Below, in pieces: positions 15,480 to 23,638 of a stretch of DNA of 54,387 nt. Every line of letters starts with the position of its first letter. Positions within the stretch are counted from its first letter, which is position 1. Made by a program: the position numbers and the translations under genes. This stretch comes from Pseudoalteromonas rubra (lineage in GTDB: Bacteria; Pseudomonadota; Gammaproteobacteria; Enterobacterales; Alteromonadaceae), in NCBI RefSeq assembly GCF_005887095.1, contig NZ_PNCI01000023.1, forward strand, positions 1-54,387, written 5' to 3'. Below the pieces are notes generated by a model, which saw nothing but the letters and a program-made list of their open reading frames with translations, had not been told where the DNA came from and ran no database searches.

Positions 15480-17723
15480 GTGATCCAGTCTGAACAAGAC
15501 CAATTAATCTACCTCGATGCTAATGCCACTACGCCGGTATTGCCCGAGATTGCCAAAGTCGTGGTACATACCATGCAAGTTTGTTTTGGTAATCCTTCCA
15601 GTGCCCATATTACGGGTGTACAAGCTAAGCACCTGATGGAAGAGGCCAGAAATAAAGGTCGGGAGGTGATTGGGGCAACGAGTGGTGAATTGCTCTTTAC
15701 CTCAGGCGCAACAGAAGGAATACAGACTGCCATTGTGTCTGCGCTAAGTGATTACGTTCAGCAAAGTCACAAGCAATATGCACAACCCGTTCTGATGTAC
15801 GGCGCGACAGAGCATAAGGCGGTGCCAAATACGCTAAAGCACTGGAATCGCTTACTTGGTCTGAATGCGCAGATCCTGGAGATCCCGGTAGATTCGAGAG
15901 GTTTACTGGATCTGGACTTTATCGCTGAGCATATCGAGCAGGCCGTGATGATTTGTACCATGGCTGCGAATAATGAAACCGGGGTTAAGCAGGATCTGGC
16001 TTGTCTGGAGCAGGTGATCCGCGAGGGTAACACACAAACGGCCTGGATGGTGGATTGTGTACAGGCGCTGGGGAAACTGCCGCTTAAGCTGTCTCAAACT
16101 ACGATCGATTACGCCCCGTTTTCAGGACACAAACTCTATGCACCTAAAGGGATTGGGTTTTTATATATTCGTAGCGGTAGTCCCTATACTCCCTTTATCG
16201 CAGGAGGCGGTCAGGAATCAGGCATGCGTTCTGGTACAGAGAATATCCCGGGTATCGCTGCGCTCAGTAAGCTGTTTGATATGTTGCTCGACAAAGATAA
16301 TTCTCCCTTTAATCCGGTTGCGCAGCTTGAAAAACACCGCAGTATGCTGGCTGAAGCCGTGGAGACAACGTTTAAACAAGTCACCTTTCATCATGATTTT
16401 GCGCTCTCGGTCCCGACAACATTGAATTTTTCGGTAGATCACCTGACCAGCAAAGAGGTGATTGACCTGCTGGATGCGGCGGGTATTCGTGTCAGTGGTG
16501 GCTCCGCCTGTAGTTCGGGTTCCAGTCGAAGCTTTGTTCTGGATGCGATGAATGCGCCTGACTGGCAAAGCGAGAATGCCATTCGGCTCTCATTTGGACC
16601 TGCTGACAGTGAAGCCCAGATCCGTCATGCATGCGATACGCTGAAAAGTCTCAAGCCAATATTAGAGAACAATTGCCTGGTGGTGTCGGATAGCACTGCA
16701 CCGGAGCAGGAAGCATGTGCGGTTGGGTTAACTCAGCTACGTCATCAGGGCGCTTGCTGCTGGCTGTATGTGACGACCGATAAACAAGCGGTGATCGTTG
16801 ATCCGGTTCCGGAGTTGGTACCCAGATTGCAGCGTTTACTCGACAAGCAGGGGCTGGGTTGCAGTGCATTACTTAAGACGCACTTGAGTGAACAAGCTGC
16901 TGATGCCGTGAACCTGTTGGTCCACAATCTGACAGATAATAGAGCGGTAGATGAGTTTGGTTGGCCCGAAGGCGAGTCTGGCGGCTTGTTGCAGGGGACG
17001 TTGAAAAAGCTCTCTCTGGCAGATAATGATACTCAAGAGTGCTGCTACCTACTTATGCAGGGTGAAGATGTCTCGGCTTGCTTTGTTGGTAAGCTGTTAT
17101 TACCTCAGGGATTGGGAGATAGTCAGGGTGAAACCTCACGTGCGATGTCAATGGCGGCAACGCTGCTACGTCTCAACGAGCAGCTTGATGACAACAGCCT
17201 GATATGTAGTGCACTGGACTATCAGCAGTGTTTTGCTATCAACTGGCATGCTCAGGTGCAGATCAGCCCGCTCCTGGGGCGTTTGCTGAATGGGGCATGC
17301 TCTACGGATGAGTTTGTGAAGCAAAAAGCTAGTATTGATCGCGACTCAACCACATTCAGAGAACGTTTCCTTGGTGCACTCATGGACGCGGCAGTACCAT
17401 CGGTTCAGTCGCTCAACAAAACGGCTGCTGAAGATTGGTTGCAATCCCATCAGGGTGTGATTATTGACTGTCGCGAACCTTATGAATCGGATGTGTCGAG
17501 ACGAGGTATCACAGAGTTGTTCGGTGATCTGGCCTCTGGCCGGGTGTTGAATATTCCGTTGAGCAGAATGACGGACGTGCTGAGAAATGATGCTTTGAAT
17601 TCATCGCAGCATTATCTGCTGGTATGTCGAACAGGCAACCGCTCAATGCAAGCAGGTAACACGCTTGCTCTACTTGGTTTTGACAAGGTAGCCAATTTGG
17701 CGGGCGGGTTGGCGCTGAATTGA
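15480..17723 (+). CDS. Three-domain fusion: cysteine desulfurase, degenerate metallo-beta-lactamase, rhodanese
   Basis: A 747-residue protein starting at GTG 15480, with AAAGGAG 6 bases upstream; the open frame extends further but that part is not homologous. Residues about 1-395 are a NifS/IscS-type PLP cysteine desulfurase: YLDANATTPV, ATEHKAV, PLP lysine in SGHKLYAPKG (Lys218) and catalytic loop GGSACSSGSS (Cys344). Residues about 415-635 look like an ETHE1/CstB-type metallo-beta-lactamase fold (VIVDPVPELVPRLQRLL). The zinc motif THxHxDH is reduced to THLSEQ at 467-472, so this domain is probably not catalytic. Residues about 640-747 are a rhodanese domain with active-site VCRTGNRS (Cys716). 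Domain order suggests intramolecular persulfide transfer from Cys344 to Cys716; that is inference. Confidence 0.85.
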   Translation: MIQSEQDQLIYLDANATTPVLPEIAKVVVHTMQVCFGNPSSAHITGVQAKHLMEEARNKGREVIGATSGELLFTSGATEGIQTAIVSALSDYVQQSHKQYAQPVLMYGATEHKAVPNTLKHWNRLLGLNAQILEIPVDSRGLLDLDFIAEHIEQAVMICTMAANNETGVKQDLACLEQVIREGNTQTAWMVDCVQALGKLPLKLSQTTIDYAPFSGHKLYAPKGIGFLYIRSGSPYTPFIAGGGQESGMRSGTENIPGIAALSKLFDMLLDKDNSPFNPVAQLEKHRSMLAEAVETTFKQVTFHHDFALSVPTTLNFSVDHLTSKEVIDLLDAAGIRVSGGSACSSGSSRSFVLDAMNAPDWQSENAIRLSFGPADSEAQIRHACDTLKSLKPILENNCLVVSDSTAPEQEACAVGLTQLRHQGACCWLYVTTDKQAVIVDPVPELVPRLQRLLDKQGLGCSALLKTHLSEQAADAVNLLVHNLTDNRAVDEFGWPEGESGGLLQGTLKKLSLADNDTQECCYLLMQGEDVSACFVGKLLLPQGLGDSQGETSRAMSMAATLLRLNEQLDDNSLICSALDYQQCFAINWHAQVQISPLLGRLLNGACSTDEFVKQKASIDRDSTTFRERFLGALMDAAVPSVQSLNKTAAEDWLQSHQGVIIDCREPYESDVSRRGITELFGDLASGRVLNIPLSRMTDVLRNDALNSSQHYLLVCRTGNRSMQAGNTLALLGFDKVANLAGGLALN

Positions 17724-17732
17724 TGTATATTT

Positions 17733-17750
17733 GCCCCGGCCTGCCGGGGC
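17733..17750. terminator. Stem-loop between the fusion gene and lacI-type gene (convergent)
   Basis: GCCCCGGC-CT-GCCGGGGC, an 8-bp GC-only stem. No long T tract follows in either direction. It lies in the 34-base gap between two convergent stops and probably ends both transcripts. Confidence 0.6.
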
Positions 17751-17757
17751 ATGCTGT

Positions 17758-18792
17758 TTAGCGAGGTGCCGGGCCGGTACTTTCTCGTACCACCATACTT
17801 GGTGTAAATGTGGTAATGACGTCTTTATCGTGATTACGGCTACCGCGGGTTTTAGAAAACAACAGCCGCGCAGCATGTTCAGATATCACGTTATTGGCCT
17901 GGTGTGCCGTCGTTAATTTTGGCCAGGTCTGGCGTGAGAAAGGGGAGTCCTCAAACCCGGAAATGGAAAGCTGAGCGGGAATCTCTATATTCATCAAACG
18001 CGCAGCAAATAACGCGCCCGCGGCCACCTCATCGTTACCGCCTAAAATTGCGGTGATCTGATTTGGGTTACCATCTTTGAGTAATGCTTTTGCACCATTA
18101 ACACCGGATTCGAAAGAATAAGTCCCCTTATGTATAAAGTTTTCGTTAAAGGCTATTCGATGATCTGCTAAGGCTTGTTTGTAACCTGCCAGTCGTTCAG
18201 TCGTAGATTTGTGCTCTTCATCACCACAGACAAAGGCAATATGTTTGTGCCCCAAAGTAATCAGATGCTCAGTAATCTCATAAGCGGCTGCAAAGTCATC
18301 AACATAAATACAGTTTTTGGAATTTTCTTCCTGCTCGTTGTGACCAGACAATAAGCGAACATAGCTCACGCCCAGTTCATCCAGCATATCAATGATAGGT
18401 TGCTGCTCTGACAAAGGCGGAGTGAGTACCAGTCCGGCAAGGCGTGAACGCTTGATCATGGTCGCAATTTCTGTCTGCATATCTTTGTGCTGTGCGTTGC
18501 AAGGATGGATCACCAACTCGTATCCTTCTTCTTTACACCGAGACAACACACCATTTTGCATGTCTATAATATAGTAGGCATTGGGATTATCATAAACCAG
18601 CCCAATGGCGAATGAAGAAGTACCGGCCAGATTCCGTGCGGCGGTATTGGGTTGGTAGTTCAGCTCTTTGACGGCTTGCATCACCTGATCATAGGTTTTT
18701 TTGCGTACCGATGGTTCCTTGTTGATCACGCGCGATACGGTTTTCATCGACACGCCTGCGTGTTTTGCTACATCGTTGATGGTTACTTTCAT
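17758..18792 (-). CDS. LacI-family transcriptional regulator
   Basis: A 344-residue repressor. The N-terminal helix-turn-helix and hinge are classical: VTINDVAKHAGVSMKTVSRV, then NYQPNTAARNLAG. The rest (about 60-340) is a periplasmic-binding-protein-like sugar sensor: FAIGLVYDNPNAYY, IAFVCGDEEHKSTTERLAGY, ILGGNDEVAAGALFAARL, ISGFEDSPFSRQTWPKLTT. It is divergent from pgi, and the gap contains two central-CG palindromes of the type LacI proteins bind. It is therefore likely to regulate pgi, perhaps zwf-pgl, and itself. The effector is unknown; a sugar or sugar phosphate is expected. A specific regulator name cannot be given. Confidence 0.9.
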   Translation of the reverse strand: MKVTINDVAKHAGVSMKTVSRVINKEPSVRKKTYDQVMQAVKELNYQPNTAARNLAGTSSFAIGLVYDNPNAYYIIDMQNGVLSRCKEEGYELVIHPCNAQHKDMQTEIATMIKRSRLAGLVLTPPLSEQQPIIDMLDELGVSYVRLLSGHNEQEENSKNCIYVDDFAAAYEITEHLITLGHKHIAFVCGDEEHKSTTERLAGYKQALADHRIAFNENFIHKGTYSFESGVNGAKALLKDGNPNQITAILGGNDEVAAGALFAARLMNIEIPAQLSISGFEDSPFSRQTWPKLTTAHQANNVISEHAARLLFSKTRGSRNHDKDVITTFTPSMVVRESTGPAPR

Positions 18793-19007
18793 CTTGTTTT
18801 TCTTCTGTGAGAGAAGGTGGTACTATATTGTGTACAAGTGACTAACTGCGTACTTTATAGCGCGATCATTGCGCATTCCTGATGACTCGCAGTTGGGTTT
18901 TTACTCGGTATAGTCCGTGCCTTGATTTCATAAAATGATCATTTGATGCTTCTAGTCTATCCAATTTACTCTCAAATTAGCAGCAAAAAATCTACCAAAT
19001 AAATTAA

Positions 19008-19021
19008 TGATACCGGTGTCA
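19008..19021. promoter_or_regulatory. LacI-type operator 1 in the regulator-pgi gap
   Basis: TGATACCGGTGTCA: even-length palindrome with central CG (6 of 7 pairs matched), the hallmark of LacI-family sites. It shares the pattern TGAYA-SCGK-TGTCA with operator 2, 66 bases downstream. It lies upstream of the probable pgi promoter, where it could control the divergent regulator gene or support looping. Confidence 0.6.
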
Positions 19022-19072
19022 AAAAGTCAAAATTCGGGTATTATGCGCAGTGTAAAATTGATTATTAGCTAT

Positions 19073-19101
19073 TTGACAGCGTTGTCATTTTAACTTATGT
19101 T
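19073..19101 (+). promoter_or_regulatory. Probable pgi promoter with LacI-type operator 2
   Basis: TTGACA (19073-19078) and TATGTT (19096-19101) are spaced by 17 bp. The palindrome TGACAGCGTTGTCA (19074-19087, central CG, 6 of 7 pairs) overlaps the -35 box almost completely, so a bound repressor would block RNA polymerase. The same half-sites occur in operator 1. Confidence 0.6.
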
Positions 19102-19181
19102 TAACGCAATACACCGTTTAACACTTGTGATAATTACAATTTTTATTGTTTTGAAAACGCATCGTCACTAGGGGAATTTTT

Positions 19182-20825
19182 ATGAGTTGCCGTACACAAC
19201 GACAGAGTTGGCAGGCTTTAACAACAGCATCAGAGCAGCTGAAGACACAACATCTTAAATCTTTGTTTGAGCAAGACCCAGACAGATTTGAATTGTTTTC
19301 TCGTCAGATCCCGGGCTTGTTGTTTGATTTTTCTAAGCAACTCATAGACAAAGACACATTTGCACAACTTATTAAATTAGCGCAGGAATGTGATCTGGCT
19401 CAGTGGCGAGACAAGTTGTTTGCGGGTGAGAAGATTAATATCACCGAAGATCGTGCTGTTTTGCATGTTGCTTTGCGTAACCGAGCTAATACACCGATTT
19501 ATGTTGATGGCGAAAACGTCATGGACCAGGTGAATACTGAGCTCGAGAAAATCAAAGCTTTCAGCCATAAGGTACGTAGTGGCGATTGGCGTGGTTATAC
19601 TGGTAAGTCAGTTAAAGATGTGGTGGCAATTGGAGTAGGTGGTTCAAACCTGGGCCCTCAGATGGTCACAGAAGCGCTTAGCTCTTATGCCGACGATACG
19701 CTTAACGTCCATTATGTGTCTAATGTCGACGGTGTCCAGTTGGCCCATGTCTTGGGCAAAGTGTCCCCTGAAACGACTCTATTTGTTATTTCGTCGAAGA
19801 CGTTCACAACATCGGAAACCATGACCAATGCACGTTCTGCTGTTGCCTGGTTTTTGGATGCGGCGCAAGACGAGGCCGAAGTGGCTAAGCACTTTGTGGC
19901 AGTCAGTACAAATCTTGAGAAGACCCGAGCATTCGGTATCGCCGACGAAAACGTGTTCACTATGTGGGACTGGGTGGGTGGTCGTTTCTCTTTGTGGAGT
20001 GCAATCGGGTTACCCATCGCGTTATACCTGGGCTACGACAAGTTCGAGGCCATTTTAGAAGGTGCCTTTGAGGTAGACGAACACTTTAAAAACGCACCGC
20101 TTGAGCAAAATATTCCGTTGATTATGGCGCTGTTGAGCGTCTGGAATACCAGCTTTCTTGGTTATCAGTCGCAAGCTATTTTACCTTATGATCAGGCTTT
20201 ACACATGCTGCCTGCTTACCTACAGCAGGGTGAGATGGAAAGTAACGGTAAACATGTCACCTTTGACGGACAAACGGTACCTTACACAACCGTACCACTG
20301 ATCTGGGGCATGACGGGCATTAATGGTCAGCACGCATTTTATCAGTGTCTACATCAGGGGAACGTGATTGTACCTGCTGATTTTATCGCCTCTGTGAAAC
20401 CACAGCGCAACGTTGATAAACACCATGATATTTTACTGTCTAATTTCTTTGCTCAGACAGAAGCGCTGATGGCGGGTGTGAATGAACAACAGGTACGCGC
20501 AGACTTGGCGAAAAAAGGTAAGTCGGACGCTGAAATTGAGCGCCTGCTGCCGCATAAAATCCACGAAGGAAACCGACCTACAACGTCGATGATGCTGAAT
20601 GAAATCGATGCCAAAGCGGTTGGTCGCCTGATAGCATTGTATGAACATAAAATATTCTGCCAAGGCATTATACTGGAGATTTGCTCCTTTGATCAGTGGG
20701 GTGTTGAGCTGGGTAAAGGGTTAGCCAGCGCCATTGAGGCCGAGCTTACGCAAGACGGAGTAGAGCACCCACACGACAGCTCCACAGCCGGATTGATTGC
20801 GTACTATAAACAGCATAGATCATAA
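19182..20825 (+). CDS. pgi: Glucose-6-phosphate isomerase
   Basis: Interconverts glucose 6-phosphate and fructose 6-phosphate in the cytoplasm. 547 residues, the usual bacterial length. Motifs are VAIGVGGSNLGPQM near residue 152, SKTFTTSETM near 208, the family signature DWVGGRFSLWSAIGLPIAL near 263, and QWGVELGKGLASAI near 507. The ATG at 19182 is preceded by AGGGG. It is divergent from a LacI-type regulator with paired operators in between, and followed after about 490 bases by zwf-pgl on the same strand. Confidence 0.97.
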   Translation: MSCRTQRQSWQALTTASEQLKTQHLKSLFEQDPDRFELFSRQIPGLLFDFSKQLIDKDTFAQLIKLAQECDLAQWRDKLFAGEKINITEDRAVLHVALRNRANTPIYVDGENVMDQVNTELEKIKAFSHKVRSGDWRGYTGKSVKDVVAIGVGGSNLGPQMVTEALSSYADDTLNVHYVSNVDGVQLAHVLGKVSPETTLFVISSKTFTTSETMTNARSAVAWFLDAAQDEAEVAKHFVAVSTNLEKTRAFGIADENVFTMWDWVGGRFSLWSAIGLPIALYLGYDKFEAILEGAFEVDEHFKNAPLEQNIPLIMALLSVWNTSFLGYQSQAILPYDQALHMLPAYLQQGEMESNGKHVTFDGQTVPYTTVPLIWGMTGINGQHAFYQCLHQGNVIVPADFIASVKPQRNVDKHHDILLSNFFAQTEALMAGVNEQQVRADLAKKGKSDAEIERLLPHKIHEGNRPTTSMMLNEIDAKAVGRLIALYEHKIFCQGIILEICSFDQWGVELGKGLASAIEAELTQDGVEHPHDSSTAGLIAYYKQHRS

Positions 20826-20828
20826 AAA

Positions 20829-20970
20829 CTGACAACTAGACAACCTAGTGTCAGGTGTCCGATTGCTACCAGGACACAAATGGAAAGAATACCTTTGAAC
20901 GGGTAGCGCTGGAGTGCTTAGGGCCTGTATTTTTGTGAGAGGAATTACAGTGCCCCTAAGGCTCATTTTT
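20829..20970 (+). repeat. Three consecutive stem-loops after pgi
   Basis: Hairpin 1: CTGACAACTAG / CTAGTGTCAG (20829-20854, one bulge). Hairpin 2: GTGTCC / GGACAC (20855-20877). Hairpin 3: CTTAGGG...CCCTAAG (20917-20960) with an inner CTGTA/TACAG stem, followed within 7 bases by TTTTTT. The third is a plausible pgi terminator, and the first two may stabilise the 3' end. Confidence 0.55.
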
Positions 20971-21313
20971 TCAAATTTATTCGCTTTGTCATAACTTATC
21001 ATGGGCAAGCGGGTAAACTGGTTTCAACAGAACCAACAAGCAGTGACGGAACAGACTCTTATTGGGGATGTATGACGTAGTCGTCACGACGAAGTACATA
21101 CAGACGTATCAAATCGGCAATACGTTATCATCCCAACGGAATTTCGGCACAACAAACCAGGTATCATCAGCAGTACCGCTATGTTGTGCAATCGAATTCA
21201 AACCCAGCATGAAAGCAATGTTTGCTAGTCTACAGTCAGACTGGAAAACGGTTTTAACTAACGAGCGTGTGATGCACTGATGTGCTACGCGCCTAACCTT
21301 GTGAGACATAATT
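20971..21313. other. Gene-free stretch before zwf
   Basis: About 340 bases presumed to contain the zwf promoter. A weak inverted repeat TGACG-TAGT-CGTCA is at 21073-21086. A 72-codon frame at 21062-21280 shows no family resemblance and is not called. No HexR-type site (TGTAAT..ATTACA) was found here. Confidence 0.45.
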
Positions 21314-22786
21314 ATGCTTAATCCTTTTGATATCGTAATTTTTGGTGGAGGCGGCGACTTAGCGTTACGAAAGTTGTTACCTGCAATGTATCGTGCGTAT
21401 CAAGAAGGTAATTTACCTGAAGGCTCACGCGTATTGCCTACCGTCCGTGCACAAGAACAAAGAGAACAATACCTCGCCACGGCAGAGCAGGCACTTCAAT
21501 CTCACCTCAGCGAAGGGGAATTCAACGTCAAAGACTGGCAAGCCTTTTCGCAATTCTTAGTACCTGTGGTTGTCAATGTAACAGCGGCAGATGATAACTG
21601 GGATGTCCTGAAAGATATTTTGGACACAGATGGTGAGGAAAAATCTCGCGTCTTCTATTTATCTTTGCCTCCTGCGGTATATGGCACCTGTTGTGAGTTG
21701 TTGTCGCAGAAGAATCTGATCACTGAAAATTCTCGCGTTGTGGTGGAGAAGCCAATTGGTTATTGTGGCAAATCGGCGGAAGAAATAAACGGTAAGATTG
21801 CGCAGTTTTTTGAAGAGAGCCAGATCTTCCGTATCGACCACTACTTAGGTAAAGAAACCGTACAGAACCTGATGGCTTTGCGTTTTGCTAACGCATTATT
21901 TGAAAACCTCTGGGACGCCAAGTCAATTGACAATATTCAGATCAGCATTTCAGAAACTGTTGGTCTGGAGAGCCGTGCAGGCTTTTACGATAAGGCCGGC
22001 GCATTACGCGATATGGTTCAAAACCACTTATTGCAGCTGCTATGCCTCGTTGCAATGGAATCTCCGTCAAAGTTAAATGCCAATAGCATTCGTGCCGAAA
22101 AGCTCAAGGTGCTAGAAGCACTACGTCCTTTGATTGGCCAAGATGTTGATGACAACGTGGTACGTGGTCAATACGTACCGGGCGATCTGAACGGTAAATT
22201 GGTACCTGGCTACCTTGAAGAGCTGGGTGAAGGTTCAAGTAAAACAGAAACGTTTGTGGCTATTAAGGCGCATATTGATAACTGGCGTTGGGCTGGTGTG
22301 CCATTTTATCTCAGAACAGGTAAGCGGATGAAAAAACGTTGTGCAGAGATAGTGGTTGAATACAAGCCGGTATCTCACAACGTTTACGATCCAAGTGTGG
22401 GTCCGATCCAGCCAAACCGCCTTGAGATCCGCCTGCAACCTGAAGAAAGTATCCAATTAACTTTGATGTCAAAGCGTCTTGATAACCTGGAAATGCAGCT
22501 ACAACCGGTTACGTTGAACATCGAGCTAAGTCAGCAGTACAGCAAGGGTTTTCACTCAGATGCGTATAAGCGTCTGATGTTGGATGCAGCAGCAAATAAC
22601 CCGGCATTGTTTATTCACCGTGATGAAGTACGTCAGGCCTGGCAATGGATCGACCCGATCGTCGCTCGTTGGCAGGAAAAGGGCACACCTTCACTTTATC
22701 GTGCGGGTTCCTGGGGTCCTGAAGCGGCTGATGAATTACTGGAAGAAAACAACCATGCCTGGTTCAATGTGGGAGAAAAAGCATAA
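21314..22786 (+). CDS. zwf: Glucose-6-phosphate 1-dehydrogenase
   Basis: Oxidises glucose 6-phosphate to 6-phosphogluconolactone, producing NADPH, the entry to the oxidative pentose phosphate and Entner-Doudoroff routes. 490 residues. The nucleotide-binding loop is IFGGGGDLALRKLLPAMY near residue 9 (a GGGGDLA variant of the common GASGDLA). The active-site signature RIDHYLGKETVQNL is near 175, followed by FYDKAGALRDMVQNHLLQ. The stop shares one base with the pgl start (TAATG), so the two are translationally coupled. edd and eda are not in the window. Confidence 0.97.
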   Translation: MLNPFDIVIFGGGGDLALRKLLPAMYRAYQEGNLPEGSRVLPTVRAQEQREQYLATAEQALQSHLSEGEFNVKDWQAFSQFLVPVVVNVTAADDNWDVLKDILDTDGEEKSRVFYLSLPPAVYGTCCELLSQKNLITENSRVVVEKPIGYCGKSAEEINGKIAQFFEESQIFRIDHYLGKETVQNLMALRFANALFENLWDAKSIDNIQISISETVGLESRAGFYDKAGALRDMVQNHLLQLLCLVAMESPSKLNANSIRAEKLKVLEALRPLIGQDVDDNVVRGQYVPGDLNGKLVPGYLEELGEGSSKTETFVAIKAHIDNWRWAGVPFYLRTGKRMKKRCAEIVVEYKPVSHNVYDPSVGPIQPNRLEIRLQPEESIQLTLMSKRLDNLEMQLQPVTLNIELSQQYSKGFHSDAYKRLMLDAAANNPALFIHRDEVRQAWQWIDPIVARWQEKGTPSLYRAGSWGPEAADELLEENNHAWFNVGEKA

Positions 22787-23496
22787 TGGCACAGCTTAAC
22801 GAAGCGTTTTTTGATAGCAAAGAGGCAATGACCGAAAAACTGGCTGAGCTTTTAAGTAGCACACTGAGTGATGCCATTGAGTCAGATGGTCGTGCAACTA
22901 TGCTGGTATCAGGTGGCTCGTCACCGGCACCGGCCTACAAACACTTGTCAAATCTGCCACTGTCATGGGATAAGGTTACAGTGGCGATGGTTGATGAGCG
23001 CTGGGTCGATGCAGATCATGAAAAATCTAACGAAGCTTTTATCAAGGCGACTTTGTTACAAAACGAAGCAAGCTGTGCTGAGTTTGTGACCATGAAAAAC
23101 GCCGAAGCCACGGCACAGGCAGGTCAGGCTACGTGTGAAAAAGCTTATGCCGCACTGAAAGCGCCTTTCGATATTACCATTCTCGGTATGGGCCCGGATG
23201 GTCATACTGCCTCTTTGTTCCCTCATGCAGAAGGGCTTGAGCAGGCATTACAAACGTCTGATCTTGTTTGTGCAATCAATGCTAAACAAAGTGAAGTTAC
23301 CGGCAGTATCACCGAACGTATGAGCCTGACACTGGCAGGGATTGCTCATACAAAGCATGCTGTGTTACTTATCAGTGGAGAGGCAAAGCGCGCCGTGTAT
23401 GAAGAGGCCAAGCAATCTGGCTCCGAACTCGATATTCCATTGCGAGCTGTGCTAAATCACCCACAGCTTGAGCTCAGCGTTTTCTGGTGTCCTTAA
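22786..23496 (+). CDS. pgl: 6-phosphogluconolactonase
   Basis: Hydrolyses the lactone made by Zwf to 6-phosphogluconate. 236 residues of the DevB/NagB-like fold. Visible family motifs are MLVSGGSSPAPAYKHLS near residue 40, VDERWVDADHEKSNE near 70 and ILGMGPDGHTASLFPH near 128. It overlaps zwf by one base and is followed by a strong intrinsic terminator, so zwf-pgl is a two-gene operon. Confidence 0.95.
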   Translation: MAQLNEAFFDSKEAMTEKLAELLSSTLSDAIESDGRATMLVSGGSSPAPAYKHLSNLPLSWDKVTVAMVDERWVDADHEKSNEAFIKATLLQNEASCAEFVTMKNAEATAQAGQATCEKAYAALKAPFDITILGMGPDGHTASLFPHAEGLEQALQTSDLVCAINAKQSEVTGSITERMSLTLAGIAHTKHAVLLISGEAKRAVYEEAKQSGSELDIPLRAVLNHPQLELSVFWCP

Positions 23497-23521
23497 TCTG
23501 CCAAAAAGAATCGTAAGATTG

Positions 23522-23549
23522 AAAAAAGCACGCCCGGGCGTGCTTTTTT
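23522..23549 (+). terminator. Intrinsic terminator after pgl
   Basis: A perfect 28-base palindrome: six A, the GC-rich GCACGCCCGGGCGTGC core, then six T. It ends zwf-pgl and could also act on the opposite strand. Confidence 0.9.
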
Positions 23550-23583
23550 AATGTCCGGAAAATAATTGTCAAAAGAGGCGACC

Positions 23584-23611
23584 AAAAAAAGAGAGGCGAT
23601 GCTGCCTCTCT
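23584..23611 (-). terminator. Intrinsic terminator of the NSS transporter gene
   Basis: On the minus strand AGAGAGGC / GCCTCTCT (8 bp, 6-nt loop, 23590-23611) is followed by seven T. It lies 28 bases past the transporter stop. Confidence 0.85.
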
Positions 23612-23638
23612 ATTCATTAGTTTTGGCTTGCCCGCTTG

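Noticed and set aside
19125..19139. TTGTGATAATTACAA as a HexR site for pgi
   Set aside because: Half-sites resemble HexR (TGTAAT/ATTACA) but are one base apart instead of three, so the geometry is wrong. Could be chance in AT-rich DNA.
21062..21280. 72-codon open frame upstream of zwf
   Set aside because: No family resemblance, no domain or signal, and poor context. More likely chance, within the zwf regulatory region.
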